This document shows positions 11,522 through 23,079 of a stretch of 64,000 nt of DNA, in pieces. A model generated the notes under the pieces. That model did no database searches and had not been told where the DNA came from. It was given only the letters and a program-made list of their open reading frames with translations. Both the position numbers and the translations under genes were made by a program. The stretch lies in NCBI RefSeq assembly GCF_963662255.1, contig NC_085059.1, positions 16,771,588-16,835,587 of the forward strand. The letters are read 5' to 3'. The DNA comes from Cinclus cinclus. Taxonomy: Eukaryota > Chordata > Aves > Passeriformes > Cinclidae. Numbering within the stretch: the first letter of the stretch is position 1; each line of letters opens with the position of its first letter.

Positions 11522-14243
11522 CACAAACACAGGGGTCACTTTCTGCTTTTGTACTGCTATCTAGTGGCTTCTTGCAGGCAGAAAATGCAGAGGTGTCTCA
11601 AAAAAAGTTTTCAGCTCATCAGCCTCCTCAGCTCAATGCGCTGCCAGACAATCTCCTGATGGCTGAACGGGTTCCAAGTGCCACCTGCTTGTCTCTAGGG
11701 CTCATTCTGAAATGAGTGGATCCTGTTCCAACATCCACTGACACAAGTGCAGGTAATGAAAAGCCCAGGGAGCTTCTGCCTTTGTGGATGTGAATTACAC
11801 TGCATGCCCAAGGCAAAGTTCTTGCTCCACAAAATCTTTGCAGAGACTGTTTACCAAATAGCTGCAGAGCAGAAAGATTTTGGTTGCGTCAAGATTTTGG
11901 TTATCAGTTTTGGTTATTAGAACTTTATTTTACATTAAAATCTTGCTAATATAAGAACTAATCTGAATTAGTCTGAAATAGAAACATTAATTTTAAAAAT
12001 CCTTGTAGACAAGCATCTTTCATGATTGGGAGTCTTAAGGATAGCCCACAAACTCCATAAGAGCATGAACAGCTAAAATCAGGTGATTTTGGAGATCCCA
12101 CATGTCTAACTCTGACCCCAGTAGAGAGTGATTACATAAAATTGTGGAAAGCAGAAATTGCTGAAGATGTTTCCTGAGAGCCAGTTCAGAGACCAGATCA
12201 GACTTCCTCCAGCTCCTGCCATGGGCTGGAGTCTGCAGCAGCAACAAGCTCAGCCAGGCAGAAGGAAAGCAACGTCTGCAGCAGGGGCAGAGATTTGGGG
12301 TTAGTAATTGTTATTAATAGTCAATGCAAAAATACAGTCTGACATCAGGAGGTCATTTCTGGTTTCAGTACCTTCTTACACAAAGCTACACATGATGTGA
12401 AGACAGAAAATGGCAGAGCTGGTTTTGTCTGTCAAAAAGCCAGGTTTTTTTCTGGCCTTGGTATCAGTGATCACCCAATATCTGTGCTCCCATTCTTCAG
12501 TCAGCCACGAATTCACCTGCAGTTTTCAGCCTTTTCAGCCTGCTACAACAGAGTGCCAGGAGAACAGAGATCACGAGTGAAAATACAAAGCACCCCAGGA
12601 TCACCTGTCTCAGTTTGCTTTCCATTTCTTCCTCCTTCAGCAGGATGAGCCTTTCCCTCCTTTGTGAGTCTTTGCAAGAACACTCACCTGTGTGAGCCCT
12701 GGGGAAACCACTGCCCTCCCCAGCCAGCCCAAGAACTCCCATCTCCACCAGCTGCGACAAGGAGGGGTAAGTTCTCCACTGACCCCAGCTCCCCCTAAAG
12801 CTCAACCAGATCGTGGCCTCGAGTGTCTCAGCTATTGACATAAATACTGACTGATTTTATAAAAGTGCCTTTATGCCTCATTGCATTGTTGAGGAGTTTA
12901 ACTCACTGGTAGAAAGTTTGTGGTGCATCTGTGAGTTTGTCCTGTGGCAGCAGTGTCTGTGTTGGGTAATTCCACAGTGCTGCTTAGGATGAGCTTCAGG
13001 GCAAGGGGATTTGGCCAATATTTTGTAAGAGTTGGTGTCTCTCCTGCCTGCACTGCTTTTCTGCTCTTTCCCCAAAACCTCTTTAAAATGTGTTCTTAAA
13101 AACAATTGGGGACAATTATTCTTCCACTTAAAGATGATTTGGTTGTGTTGTGTCTCTTGCTCAGCAATTCTCACTCACAGGACTGATTCCATTTATTTAT
13201 TAATTAAAGTAAACCAAAGTTTCGTTTTGCAGAGAATAAAAGCTGAGGCACATCACTAACTGAGGAGCAGTAGAGGAAAGGCACTTGGCCACAGATATTT
13301 CCCATTTATGAGGTAAAATCCATCAAAGACATTCAACATTCTTAGGAATTGTTTGGTATCTAGACGTGTGTGAAGGCACGGCCAACTTCCAGACAATATT
13401 TTGTGCAATGTCCATGATTTCTCCTCAAGCTAAGAAAAGAATTTCATTAACTTTACAAAGGTGGGAGGAAGGTTGTTCAGATTTTTTAGAGAATTGGAAG
13501 TGAGACTTTCTACCCCAAGGGCTTCTCAGGGTAAAGACGTGCCTGAGGAGAAAGCCACAGAAAAATAGTGACGTACTTTGCCAAAAAACCTCACACTTAG
13601 TCATAATTCTCTGCACACAAACTGTGACTGATCTGTCCATTGACATACTGATGCTGGATATATATATTCGAGGATATCCCCTCAGGGGTGAGCAGCCATA
13701 GCTCCCCCAGATTTAATTCCAGGTGGACAGGCTTCAGTATATTGCATTACCGAGCTGTTACCAGAATAAGCCATACCTGATTTCAATGAAAATACAACTA
13801 ATTGTGTATTAAATTACTAATACTACCAAGATCAGCCATGTGACATCTTTGTCACACAGCTCTGAGATTGCTTCTGCCCTCTGATGGCACAGACTGTGTG
13901 GATGGTGGAAGACAGAGTCCACAGCGAACACGACTGTGCCCTTCTGGCACTTCCTCTTTTATTTTTTCCAACAAGGAAACGAGAATTTGAAGCAGATAAG
14001 AAATATAATCATAACTTTCTTTAAGAAATGGAAAGTTCCACCAATGCTAGTTTTGGTTTCTGTCTCTGGAATAGGCTGATAAAGATTTTAATTAAAAGTG
14101 TAGCTTTTATTTGTTTTATTATTAGGATATGAATAATGCTTCAGTAGTGCAGTCACGTTCAGCTGCTGAGCAGGGGGAGCAGCCAACATTTTGCAAACTA
14201 TTTAATGTCCCAGCAATGACAAAGGCAGCCATGCATCCAGTCC
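11522..14243. other. Intergenic region between the two TIM genes
   Basis: About 2.7 kb. It holds the likely polyadenylation signals of the proximal TIM gene (AATAAA on the minus strand at 14106-14120) and an unassigned minus-strand frame with a membrane-like segment (12497-12841). Otherwise nothing is recognised. Confidence 0.5.
12497..12841 (-). other. Unassigned open frame with a membrane-anchor-like C-terminus
   Basis: Minus-strand frame whose last ~60 residues look ordered: a charged helix-like segment (LLKEEEMESKLRQ), about 20 hydrophobic residues (VILGCFVFSLVISVLLALCC), a basic stop-transfer (SRLKRLK) and the end at AGEFVAD-stop. The N-terminal half looks random. No family is recognised, and no splice-linked partner exon was found. 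It may be the last exon of an unknown gene, a decayed exon or chance. Confidence 0.25.
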
Positions 14244-14295
14244 TTAATGCATGACATAAATATTTTCCTCTGCATGATTCTCATCTTCCAGGGCA
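14244..14295 (-). CDS. HAVCR1: HAVCR1-like exon 8: tail with tyrosine motif and stop
   Basis: Last exon encoding ALEDENHAEENIYVMH and TAA at 14246-14244. The acidic-ENIY motif resembles the tyrosine motif of HAVCR1 tails. The acceptor is taken at CCATAG; an alternative GGGAG acceptor 6 nt upstream is also in phase. Confidence 0.62.
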
Positions 14296-17200
14296 CTATG
14301 GCTCCCGACACCTTGTGGCTTCCAAAATACAACAAAGCTGCACAGAAGAGTAAAAAACCATGGTGTTAAACCAAAAACAGACAATAAAACCACAGAGGAA
14401 CAGACCAACCAGTTCACTAGAAAATGTAAAATAGGTTTAAACATGTGATCATGACTAATAGTGAATCATCTTCCCACTTCTGAGAAAATTCACACCTGAC
14501 GTTAACAAGCTCCCTAATGCTATAAACTGAAAGTGACATTTATTTTAGCTTATTAAGTAATGAATAATAGCAGGAGTTATTAATTTCTTTTTTATAATAT
14601 TTTCTATTAACTTGAGGTTAAAAAGAAAGCCAAAGTATGTGGTGGAATGGTCAGCACACTGACTATTTTTTTCTCCAACTCATTTGTCCTATTAGCAAAA
14701 GCAGGAACAGAAAACTTACCCTGCAGAACCACCCATCTTCTTTGTGTTGTAAAAATAGTCTAAGGACCATCCAAAATGAAAACAAATAAAGAAAAGAAAT
14801 AATCAATTTTGTTTAAACCACTAGAAGCAAATAAAGTAGTAGGTTCAAAGATAAACTCAAGTCTAAGAAACTAAATAAAGGAACTTCAAAAGTATTTTCA
14901 GGATAGGAAATTCCCATTGTGAGCAGCCACAGCACAGGGGACTCCAGGGACCTCAGCTCCCTGCTCTGACCTGGGAGATGTGGCATCAGCCACAGCTGTG
15001 CCTGGACAAACCTGAGCAATCCTTGAGTACCTGCCTATGGAAACTACTCACGTTTAGAGAGGAACAGAGCCAAAATCAGGATTAGCAGAAGTGCTGCACA
15101 TGAGGCAATCCAAATGTACAGCCCATGTTCTGGATCCTGCAGACTGGGAAGTGATACAGACGTGTTCTGTCAAACACAAGCCAAGGAGCATTATTGGAAC
15201 TGACAGCAAGAAGCCCTTGCAATACCCAAAGGCCTTCTGTGTGTTTTGCAGCTCTGCAGGAAAAGCACACCTGAGACCAAAAGCCCAATTTGAGAAACAG
15301 GCCCAGTTTCAAGCACAGCCTCTGCAACAATTGTGTGAACCATGCTGTTAAACACAGTCTTCAAGATTCTCAGACCTGAAGTTATGACAAATCCCATGTA
15401 TTCAGGTTTTTAATAGTATTTGGTGAATTTTTTTAATGAGTAAGATGTCTCATGATGTCACACCTCCCACCTGTGCAGCAGGACTCAGCAGGACACACAG
15501 AGCTGCCTGTTTGACCCCACTGGATGGGAAGTGCAGGGCACCCCTGTGCTCTCAGGTGGCTCAAGTCCCACTCCTGCCCACATCATGCCATACCTGCAGG
15601 TTTGCAGTCACATCCAAGCAGTCTGAGGGGCCTGAGCAGGGAGCAGAGGCCTGAAAGGAAATACAGATGTTGCTAAGGCTCTTCCTCCTCTAGAAGGAAG
15701 TATTTCATGCATGCTAAGCAGGGCTTTTTCTCCATTCTCTAATAATGAGCACATGAGCACTTTATAACCACTAAACATGCAGAATACAAAACAATATTCT
15801 GTTGCAATCAGACAAAAGCAGAGGAAGTGACCTTTAGGGATGACCCAGAAATATCTCAGGTCCATCCACTCTGTCTAGGTATGCTACAGCAAGGTTGATG
15901 CTTACGGTCTGAGGAGCTTCTGAAGCAGAAACCAATGGCCAGGTCCTTGTGACAGCAAAGGAGGATTCACTGGTGCTGCCAGCAGCTGAGCAAAGACAAG
16001 ACAAACACATCACTTGCACAGAGAACTGTTCTGCCTTGACAGAAGAATTTGTACTGCTGACTTGGGACCCTGAACCTCTGTGTGTATCAGCAGTCTGAGC
16101 TCTGCATATTATAAGAGGTTGGTGCCTTCGGAGGGCAGCACAAAACTCTGAATACTGCTCTTTTCAGAGCTTTGAACTCTTTCTTAGAAATACTTGGCTC
16201 TTGTTGTTATCTCAACACTGGGAAGGAGATCCAGTCAGTTCTGGAGCCAAGCAGCAGTGGCCATAGGATCATAAAACAGATTGGGTTAACAGGGATCTTA
16301 AAGCCCATATCATTGCAATGCCCTGCCATGGGCAGGGACACCTTCCACTAGACCAGGTTTCTCAATGCCCCATCCAACCTGGCCTTGAAGCAAAAAATGA
16401 TGCATAAAGCAAACTGAGGTTCTCAGTTGAAGACTGATGAAGATTAGCTCAGGGCCTTGAAGCAGCACATAAAGCAGGGGATACTTTTACAGCCCCAGGT
16501 AGCTATACAGTAAACAGACTGAACAAAAGGTGATATATTTGCATGAGGACCTGCAGCACATTTTGAGGTAATCTCCCAGAGCACAGCTGTTTGCAACATT
16601 TAAAATTAAAAGCTACAAATTTCTGTCTTATGTACCATCAGTCTCAGTTTCTCCATGTGTTGTCACATGACATAAAACCTCCTGAAAACAAAATCTTCTG
16701 TTCACTCTGTGCCAACCCCAGCTAGTTGCTTTTATGTTTTAAATTGTTACCCTTCACCCAGAAACTTTATTTTGAAAAGGACAGGATCATCAACTTCCAC
16801 AGGAGATTCTAGAGTGTTTTCAGATCAGAGGCATGTGGCCACCTGCCTTTTCCAATCTTCCTCAGTGTGAACATGCAGGCACTACCTTCTGAAAACTTCA
16901 AACACTGCTCCACCATCAGCTAAGGAAGAGGTCACAGGGATAAGAAAACCCCTCAGTTCTAAGATTGGAATTGATGTTATTTGCAACTAGAATAGAAACT
17001 GTCTGAGAAAGTTTTCACTTCTTGTTCCAAAAAGGAAATGCAACTGCTGTAACACTAATTTGGAGTTGCTTAGCTGGAAACATCCAAGACAGAGGGAGAA
17101 ATAGAAATGGCATCCCTGATTCTCTTTTTTCTTTTTTTTTCTTTTTTTTTTTTTTCAGAATCCAGAGAATAAGCCATTGCTACACCATGAGGTTTCTCTC

Positions 17201-20200
17201 ATGTAGTGGAAATTAAAGGTGTCTTTTTCAGACTGGAAAAGCTGCAGCTGAGTGGGTTCATGATAGAAATTTATCCTTTTGTGAGAGGAATGGAGAAAAT
17301 AATTGAGGAATAGCTGAGCACTGTCTCTTCCCCTGCAGTGAGGGACCTTACATTATTAAATGTGCACAGAGGCACAGGTGGGGAGCCTCTGGGACCACCT
17401 TACACCTGGAAGAATAATTTGGCACTCTACCACAAAATTAATGCCATTTTTCTACCATCTGCTGCTGACTGCTACAGGAGGCAGGAGCCTTAATTCGATG
17501 CTCTTTTGAGCTAGTCCAATAAAACAGTTCTGACTAAATAGTGGGTACACCCAACTCCTTAAAGCTGTGTTTTACCATTCATGGGATGCATTTCTAGAAG
17601 GTGAGGTAAGATTTTATACCACAAAAATACCCAACAAACCAAAACAACAGTCAAATAAAAGCAAACCTTGCAGCACCACTAAAACATCTACTTAATTATC
17701 ACACCTGAAAGCAGCTTCCTCCCAAATATACATGTTCCTTCTGTTAGACTCTGTGTAGTATCAAGCAGAATTTAAATCCAAGTTTTGATCTTTGGTAGTG
17801 TTTAATGAATTTTAGCCAAAACATTTCTATCATCTATCATCTTTTTTTTTTTCCTTCCTAAGATTCCCTATTTGCAATATGGCTTGTACATGCTATCAAC
17901 ACTTGAATAAAAGTTACCTGAGGTCTGTTCAGAGGTGTAAGTGTGAGGACTTGCAGTAGTGATCTTTGCTGATGTTAAAAAATAAAACAAAATCAACACA
18001 TAATTAACCTCATTGGGCATTTATATAGTGAAAAAGAGACAATGTTTCCATAATAAGAATTTGCTAGTAAAGCACATTTGTCAGTCACTTTTTCTATATA
18101 GTATCACGAGCAAGGGAAAAACTAAAAATCAAAGAAAGAATTGATAAAAAGCTTCTCTATACCAATTTCGCATCCCTGGGCTTCAATCTAGAATTAAGCA
18201 GGGAAAATCAAACACAGCTTTCTATGAAAAAGGTGCAGCAATAATAAAGCTTTGGGTGAATACTTTATGCTGCCCTTTCTTTTAAATTCTTCAGTGTCTC
18301 TAAGAATGCTCCATGAAAGCACCATGTCCTTTTTTAATAGCAGTGACTGCAGTGGGATAACAACACTGCCAAAGGCAACTTAATTGAGGTAGCACTAACA
18401 GCAGATGTGCAAGGTCCTCAGATCAGTCTTATGGATGATTGCAGAAATCATTTCCACCACAAGCTTTGAAGTCCAGACCCAGGAGCAAATCCACCACAGT
18501 GGTAACTCACAAGAGCACTCACCTTTCTTTATCACAACCTTGTGATTAATCAATTGATCGTTGAACAGCCCGGGGATCTCCACACGGCAGCAATAGAACC
18601 CAGAATCTGCTTCCCTGGCGTTCACGATTGTCAGGGACACGTCCCCCCTCGACAGGATCCCCTTCAGCTGGTACCTGCTGCTGTGCTGCTTTGTCACCTT
18701 CCAGCCATCTGTCCAGATAATGGTCTGGGAACACTTTGAATTGGGGCACCTGTCCCGACCCCAGCACATGGATGTGATGTCATTTGACTCCTGGACACTG
18801 TAGTGGCAGGGGACAGTGATGTTCTGACCAACCTCTCCTGTCACAAGTAATTCCGATACTGTGGAGCCTGGGGACAAAAAGACAAAGCTATTGAGCACAG
18901 GGCAAGTGGAGTGGCATCTTGCATGTCCTGAAACCTCCCACTTCTCAAAGAACACCAGGCTTTGCTGGATCAGATTTTGCACAAATAGATGTGTTCTGGC
19001 AGGACTGGTGCAGTGAGGGATCAAGATCAAGCCAGAGAGAGAAAGAACATTTTCTGCAGCCTCTGCAGGTAGGATATGAGGTGAAGAGACTCTGTGGCTT
19101 CTCTTGAGCCAGGTGCAGTCTCCTAGCTCTTAGCTTTTTCCTTTGTGTACATTTAACCCAAGCCACGCACATGGGAGAACAGTTAGACATTGATTTTCCT
19201 CAAAACCTCTGTGGGAAACTCTTCCCCCCTTTCAATGAACTGAACTGCAGGTTTCATCAGAATGATCACTGCTGAATGAATTTCCTTTTGCCTTAAGGCA
19301 GGTTTTGCCCATTCTTATCAGAATAAAAATTTCAGGGCTTTTCTGAGGAATGCTATATATACTCTTTTATTCTTTTTTCCACTGCCTTATTCTCTCTTCT
19401 AAGTCTCACGCAGTTTCAACCTTGTTTGCTTCCCCATAAATTTGTCACATTTCCAGGAGACTGTACACTACTCACGTCAAGACAGTGACCCCTAACACCT
19501 AGTAGCCCATTCATGACAGTGAAAAAGCTGTTTTGCCCAGTCCAGCTCAGATATTTTCCTATTATATTTAAAAATAAACTTGCATGCAGAGATTTTGCCA
19601 CAACACACTAGTAACAAATCCCTGTAACCAACTTACCTTATTAAAGGAAACTCAAAGAGAAATTCAAAATAAAAGGCTTTATAAAGATCTACAAGAAATA
19701 TCTGTAATGTCCCTTTTCTTTCTACTAAATTTGTCTTACCACCAAGTTTTAATGTCTGTCTGTCTTTATTAGTGCCAGTTTGCAACCTGTTTTCATTGCT
19801 GCTGCTCTTAACAATCTAGGACTTCTCCCTCACGATTAAAGGAAAAAGGAAACAATTGTCAATTTGTCCCAGTATTATTTCATAGGGCTAAAAAAATACT
19901 AGAAGTCACAGTTGATCTTTTCCCTGTCTACCGAAGCATTCATCTTCACAAAGCCTGCCAAATTGAAATGTCCTTGTTTTACATCTTCTCTAAAACAATT
20001 TAAAGTTCTCTGTTCAAATCATCATTATCTACAAAAGCCTACTAAAAAGATGAGCAGCCAGCCCAAGAAGCAACATCTTTACAACCACCACACCCCCAGC
20101 ACATTTCTGTTTTCCAAACGAGATACGGCCATTAGAACTGTACTGAGCCACTGTGATGAAGTTTTCTATTTCAATACAGAGATCTGCAGCTTCTGTGATG

Positions 20201-20354
20201 TGGCCATTCTTCCTGCTGCAAGAGAAATTTTCTCTTTGCTACCCTCAGAATCCCTGATGCATGTTACCTCCACCCACCTCCAGTTGTTTCTGCCCCCTTG
20301 GTTACCTGTAAGCAGCACCAGGAGAACCCAGTTCAGGCAGATATAAGACAACAT
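14244..20354 (-). CDS. HAVCR1: TIM-family receptor, proximal copy (HAVCR1 position), complete
   Basis: Type I membrane receptor of the TIM family: phosphatidylserine-binding IgV, mucin stalk, one membrane pass, short tail with a tyrosine motif. Eight exons on the minus strand: 20354-20306, 18867-18523, 17968-17918, 15985-15906, 15650-15594, 15136-15052, 14759-14720 and 14295-14244. They sum to 759 nt, exactly 253 codons including the stop (252 aa), with all phases compatible. IgV: six cysteines, an N-glycosylation site (QNIT), an RGD in SRGDVSLTI, and FG loop RVEIPGLFND. The stalk is only about 60 residues. The tail ends EENIYVMH. The first six exon borders are strong; the 3' exon start (14295) could shift by 6 nt. 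HAVCR1 is chosen from position next to MED7 and the tyrosine tail; bird TIM orthology is uncertain. Confidence 0.78.
14720..14759 (-). CDS. HAVCR1: HAVCR1-like exon 7: cytoplasmic exon
   Basis: 40-nt phase 1-2 exon (acceptor CCTTAG, donor GTAAGT) encoding HYFYNTKKMGGSA after the membrane. The aromatic-basic start is comparable to the KYFFK start of mammalian TIM-1 tails. Confidence 0.65.
15052..15136 (-). CDS. HAVCR1: HAVCR1-like exon 6: transmembrane segment
   Basis: 85-nt phase 0-1 exon (acceptor TCTGCAG, donor GTGAGT). It encodes DPEHG, then a hydrophobic stretch (LYIWIASCAALLLILILALF) and the stop-transfer LSK plus a split codon. Confidence 0.82.
15594..15650 (-). CDS. HAVCR1: HAVCR1-like exon 5: juxtamembrane stalk
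   Basis: 57-nt phase 0-0 exon between CTTTCAG and GTATGG encoding ASAPCSGPSDCLDVTANLQ. Two cysteines in the stalk are unusual for a mucin segment. Confidence 0.65.
15906..15985 (-). CDS. HAVCR1: HAVCR1-like exon 4: mucin/stalk exon
   Basis: 80-nt exon entering in phase 1 and leaving in phase 0 (acceptor GCTCAG, donor GTAAGC). It encodes a Ser/Thr-rich stretch from AAGSTSESSF to SEAPQT. An alternative acceptor 11 nt downstream gives a less mucin-like frame and was not preferred. Confidence 0.68.
16258..16392 (-). repeat. CR1 LINE 3' fragment
   Basis: Begins with a CATAGGATCATAAAACAG tail-like sequence, followed by GGGCAGGGACACCTTCCACT, GACCAGGTTTCTCAA and CCATCCAACCTGGCCTTGAA. These are complementary-strand CR1 landmarks. 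Lies between exons 3 and 4 of the HAVCR1-like gene. Confidence 0.9.
17918..17968 (-). CDS. HAVCR1: HAVCR1-like exon 3: short mucin exon
   Basis: 51-nt phase 1-1 exon (acceptor CATCAG, donor GTAACT) encoding AKITTASPHTYTSEQTS. It is Thr/Ser-rich and fits in frame between the IgV and the next stalk exon. Confidence 0.75.
18523..18867 (-). CDS. HAVCR1: HAVCR1-like exon 2: IgV domain
   Basis: 345-nt phase 1-1 exon (acceptor CCCCAG, donor GTGAGT). It carries the TIM-specific cysteine set MCWGRDRCPNSKC and FYCC, the RGDVSLTI strand with an RGD tripeptide, and the FG loop GLFND in place of GWFND. This is the strongest family evidence in the gene. Confidence 0.95.
20306..20354 (-). CDS. HAVCR1: HAVCR1-like exon 1: signal peptide
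   Basis: 49-nt exon with start codon at 20354-20352 in good context (purine at -3). It encodes MLSYICLNWVLLVLLT and stops at a GTAACC donor in phase 1. Same length and start context as the TIMD4-like signal exon. Confidence 0.85.
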
Positions 20355-21800
20355 TCTGGCTGAAGGTGACAAACGACGCTTTTTCTCATTCAAGAAAAAT
20401 AATCTTTGTGAGCTTCTGTGTTGGGCTGTCCTGCAGCACAGCCAAGTGCTGCTGGGACAGGGTACAATGCACTGAGCTCCTGCCCACAGGGCTTTGACTG
20501 AGAGGTGGCAACACTTCACAGCACCACACAAAACTGCTTCTTGTTTTTTTTTTTCCAGAGCTGTTTGATGACTCTAAGTGAAACTTGACAGTGGCACTGA
20601 GCTGACACGACACCAGCAATTACTGCCCCAGACTGCTTCCCACACCTGCTTTTGCCACAGCAGACAGTGTTTGGATTTAAAAGATTACATAATATGTAGC
20701 AGATTATGGTAAGTGGAAAGGGCCTGGCCAAATAACAGATTTGTAGGAGGAACTATTCAAGCTTTTCATAAGTTTCTGGTTCTAATACTTAGAAGCATCT
20801 CCGCATCTTCTGGCAAATTTTCTTTGGGAGCAATAGTTTGGTACTTTTGGAAAACTGACACAGTTGAGCCTAATGGAGTGCCAGTCTTTTTTCATATTTA
20901 AAAATTCCCTATTTATCTGGGTTTTTGCAATATAACATAAAACATCCAGAACAGACTTTCACTGAAAAAGTAGTGTGGAAACCATGACTCAAGACTCCCT
21001 CTGACAAAATGCTGAAATACAGCTTTTGAGAAATGCCATTCCCTGTGCCTGGATCACCACTCTCAAGGATATCTTGTCTTTTTGTATTGCTGGGCTAGAA
21101 CTACATCTGTGATCAAGGTCCAAGAAATGCTCCTTGCTGAAGCAGCTGAGCTACTTCACAGTGTTTTATACAGGTGAAATTAAGTACTAGGAAGTTATTC
21201 ATGAGTAAGCAGAAGGTGCTAAAATGGGAACCTTGCCTTGCATGATTACCTTCTAGAACAGAGGCACCAAACTGACAGGTTTTCTAAGTGAAAATCAGGA
21301 AAACCAAGGGCTTAAGGTAGCTGTGAGACAAACTGGCAACACACTCCCAGGAAAGGGTGATTTTTTGCATGCAGCAGCTGGAAGCAGAACTCCTTAAGAA
21401 AAGGTTTCCTCTCAGCTCTTGTGGTTTCTGAGGAAACAGGAAACTGCAGAGTGCTGGTAGAGGAACAATTCTGGTAACTACCAGCAGGGTCCTGAAACTG
21501 TTCTGCAAAAATGGGAAAGACATGGCAGGCTGGCTCTGCCAGGATCCCAGGAAAGCCATTCTGGTCCCACAATAAAAGGATGCGAGAGCTACAGGGCAAC
21601 AGTTGACCCACTTTCTTTAGATTTCACCTCAAACACAGACCATAAGAAACGCCTTGATGTAATTTGGGTTTCTGTGTTTTCCAAGTTCCTCTGTGATGTT
21701 TGTGTAAGACACAAGCACCATTTCTGTAGGAATTTTTTTCAGGACTCAGAGCATACCCAAATGGCATACCCAAAGCAAGCAGGAAGTGACAAATGAAAGC
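20355..21800. other. Intergenic, HAVCR1-like gene to MED7
   Basis: About 1.4 kb upstream of the HAVCR1-like start and downstream of MED7. No further TIM exon (IgV, mucin or membrane) is visible. It presumably contains the HAVCR1-like promoter, but no clear TATA box or CpG island is seen. Confidence 0.5.
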
Positions 21801-22052
21801 ACAACAGAAAAACTTTAATCTGTGCCTACCACCTCACATGATTCATTTAACAAAAACTAGACTTTTTCATTTCTACCAAAAAAATACAGGTCACAAAACA
21901 TTAAACATTTTCATCTGCCCACTCACTCACAACCTCCAACAGGTGCACAACAAATGCTTAGTCTGGTGGTACACCAGCAAAACTAAATACATCGTGTATC
22001 CTTAGAACCCCTTCTGTCTCTCACTGTAGTGCATTAACAAAACCAGGTTGTT
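21800..22052 (-). other. MED7: MED7 3' untranslated region (approximate)
   Basis: Sequence past the MED7 stop codon. An ATTAAA-type polyadenylation signal on the minus strand lies near 21814-21819. The true end is not visible from sequence alone. Confidence 0.4.
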
Positions 22053-22745
22053 TCATGTCATTTCATCAATAATGCTGCACATTGCCGCATCTTTGTCCAA
22101 AACCTGATCTCTCTTGCCACCAGAACGCTCCCTCTGCTTTTCGCTCTGTCCACCACAGCTGCTGCCATCATCAGTATCCATGGGCTCCACGTTCACTCTC
22201 AGTCCCCCCTCTGCATGAGGCAGATCATCGGGCAGGGAAGCCAGGCAGTTCTGGATCATCTCCACGACTCGCTCCAGGTGCTTCTGGAACCGCTCAGCCG
22301 TCTCCAGGCGCTGCCGTTTCTGCACCTCCATCATCACCCTCAGCGTCTCCCTGGCTTGGTGAGGGCGATACTCATTTATGAGGTGATGCACGTGGACAAA
22401 AAGCAGTTTCAAGTCTTCCAGTTTCTCCTCTCGCTTTATACTCCCTGGACTCCTTATCAAGATGTCCAAGAGGTCCAGAAAGTTGACCAGAATAGACATG
22501 TTTAGTTTCCTTAACTCCTTCTTGTGATCAAACTGCATAGGATGCAGCCGTTCAATACCTTGGCTCTCCAGGGGCCGGATGATCAGATCATCACACTGGA
22601 ACTGATTCCCAAACATCATGTAGCTGTCCTTCACAGGCGGAGGTGGCTTTGGAGCCAGCCCTTTGCGGATGTTCTCATCAGTATATTCTTTGATATATTG
22701 CATTGGAGGTGCAGGAAGGGCGCTCACTTGCTGAGGTTCACCCAT
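22053..22745 (-). CDS. MED7: Mediator complex subunit 7
   Basis: Subunit of the middle module of Mediator, which bridges activators and RNA polymerase II in the nucleus; MED7 pairs with MED21 and MED31. One uninterrupted coding exon of 230 codons (human protein 233). Start [20 protein letters not shown], then a Pro-rich segment ([10 protein letters not shown]), [25 protein letters not shown], the [11 protein letters not shown] helix start, and the coiled-coil half through [15 protein letters not shown] and [14 protein letters not shown]. The last ~45 residues are acidic/polar and diverge from mammals, ending IDEMT. An acceptor (CCCTAG) 18 nt upstream of the start codon implies a non-coding first exon. 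It lies 1.7 kb from the TIM gene and is divergent from ITK, as in mammals. Confidence 0.98.
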   Translation of the reverse strand: MGEPQQVSALPAPPMQYIKEYTDENIRKGLAPKPPPPVKDSYMMFGNQFQCDDLIIRPLESQGIERLHPMQFDHKKELRKLNMSILVNFLDLLDILIRSPGSIKREEKLEDLKLLFVHVHHLINEYRPHQARETLRVMMEVQKRQRLETAERFQKHLERVVEMIQNCLASLPDDLPHAEGGLRVNVEPMDTDDGSSCGGQSEKQRERSGGKRDQVLDKDAAMCSIIDEMT

Positions 22746-23079
22746 TTTTGCCAGGGGAAATTCCTAGGGCATGACCCAAGAAACAGATGTTAATGATTTA
22801 CGCCACAAGGTTATAATATAAATACAAAGACAAAATATGGGAAGGGGATGTGAGAAAGATTGCTCAAAAGAGACAAATCCGTGCGCAGAATACAGGAAAC
22901 TCCTGGCTAATTCACATTACCTTTTCACTAAGGTTTCCTTATAGCAAGATTAACTGTACTAGAAGCACAAAGAATACTTATTTCCCTAAATATGAAAGAC
23001 CAGCCTGTAAAGTGGGCAGCCAAAGGAGGAGGAATGACCCCCTTCCTCACATGGGGCCTGGTGGGCAAATCCCCCAGAA

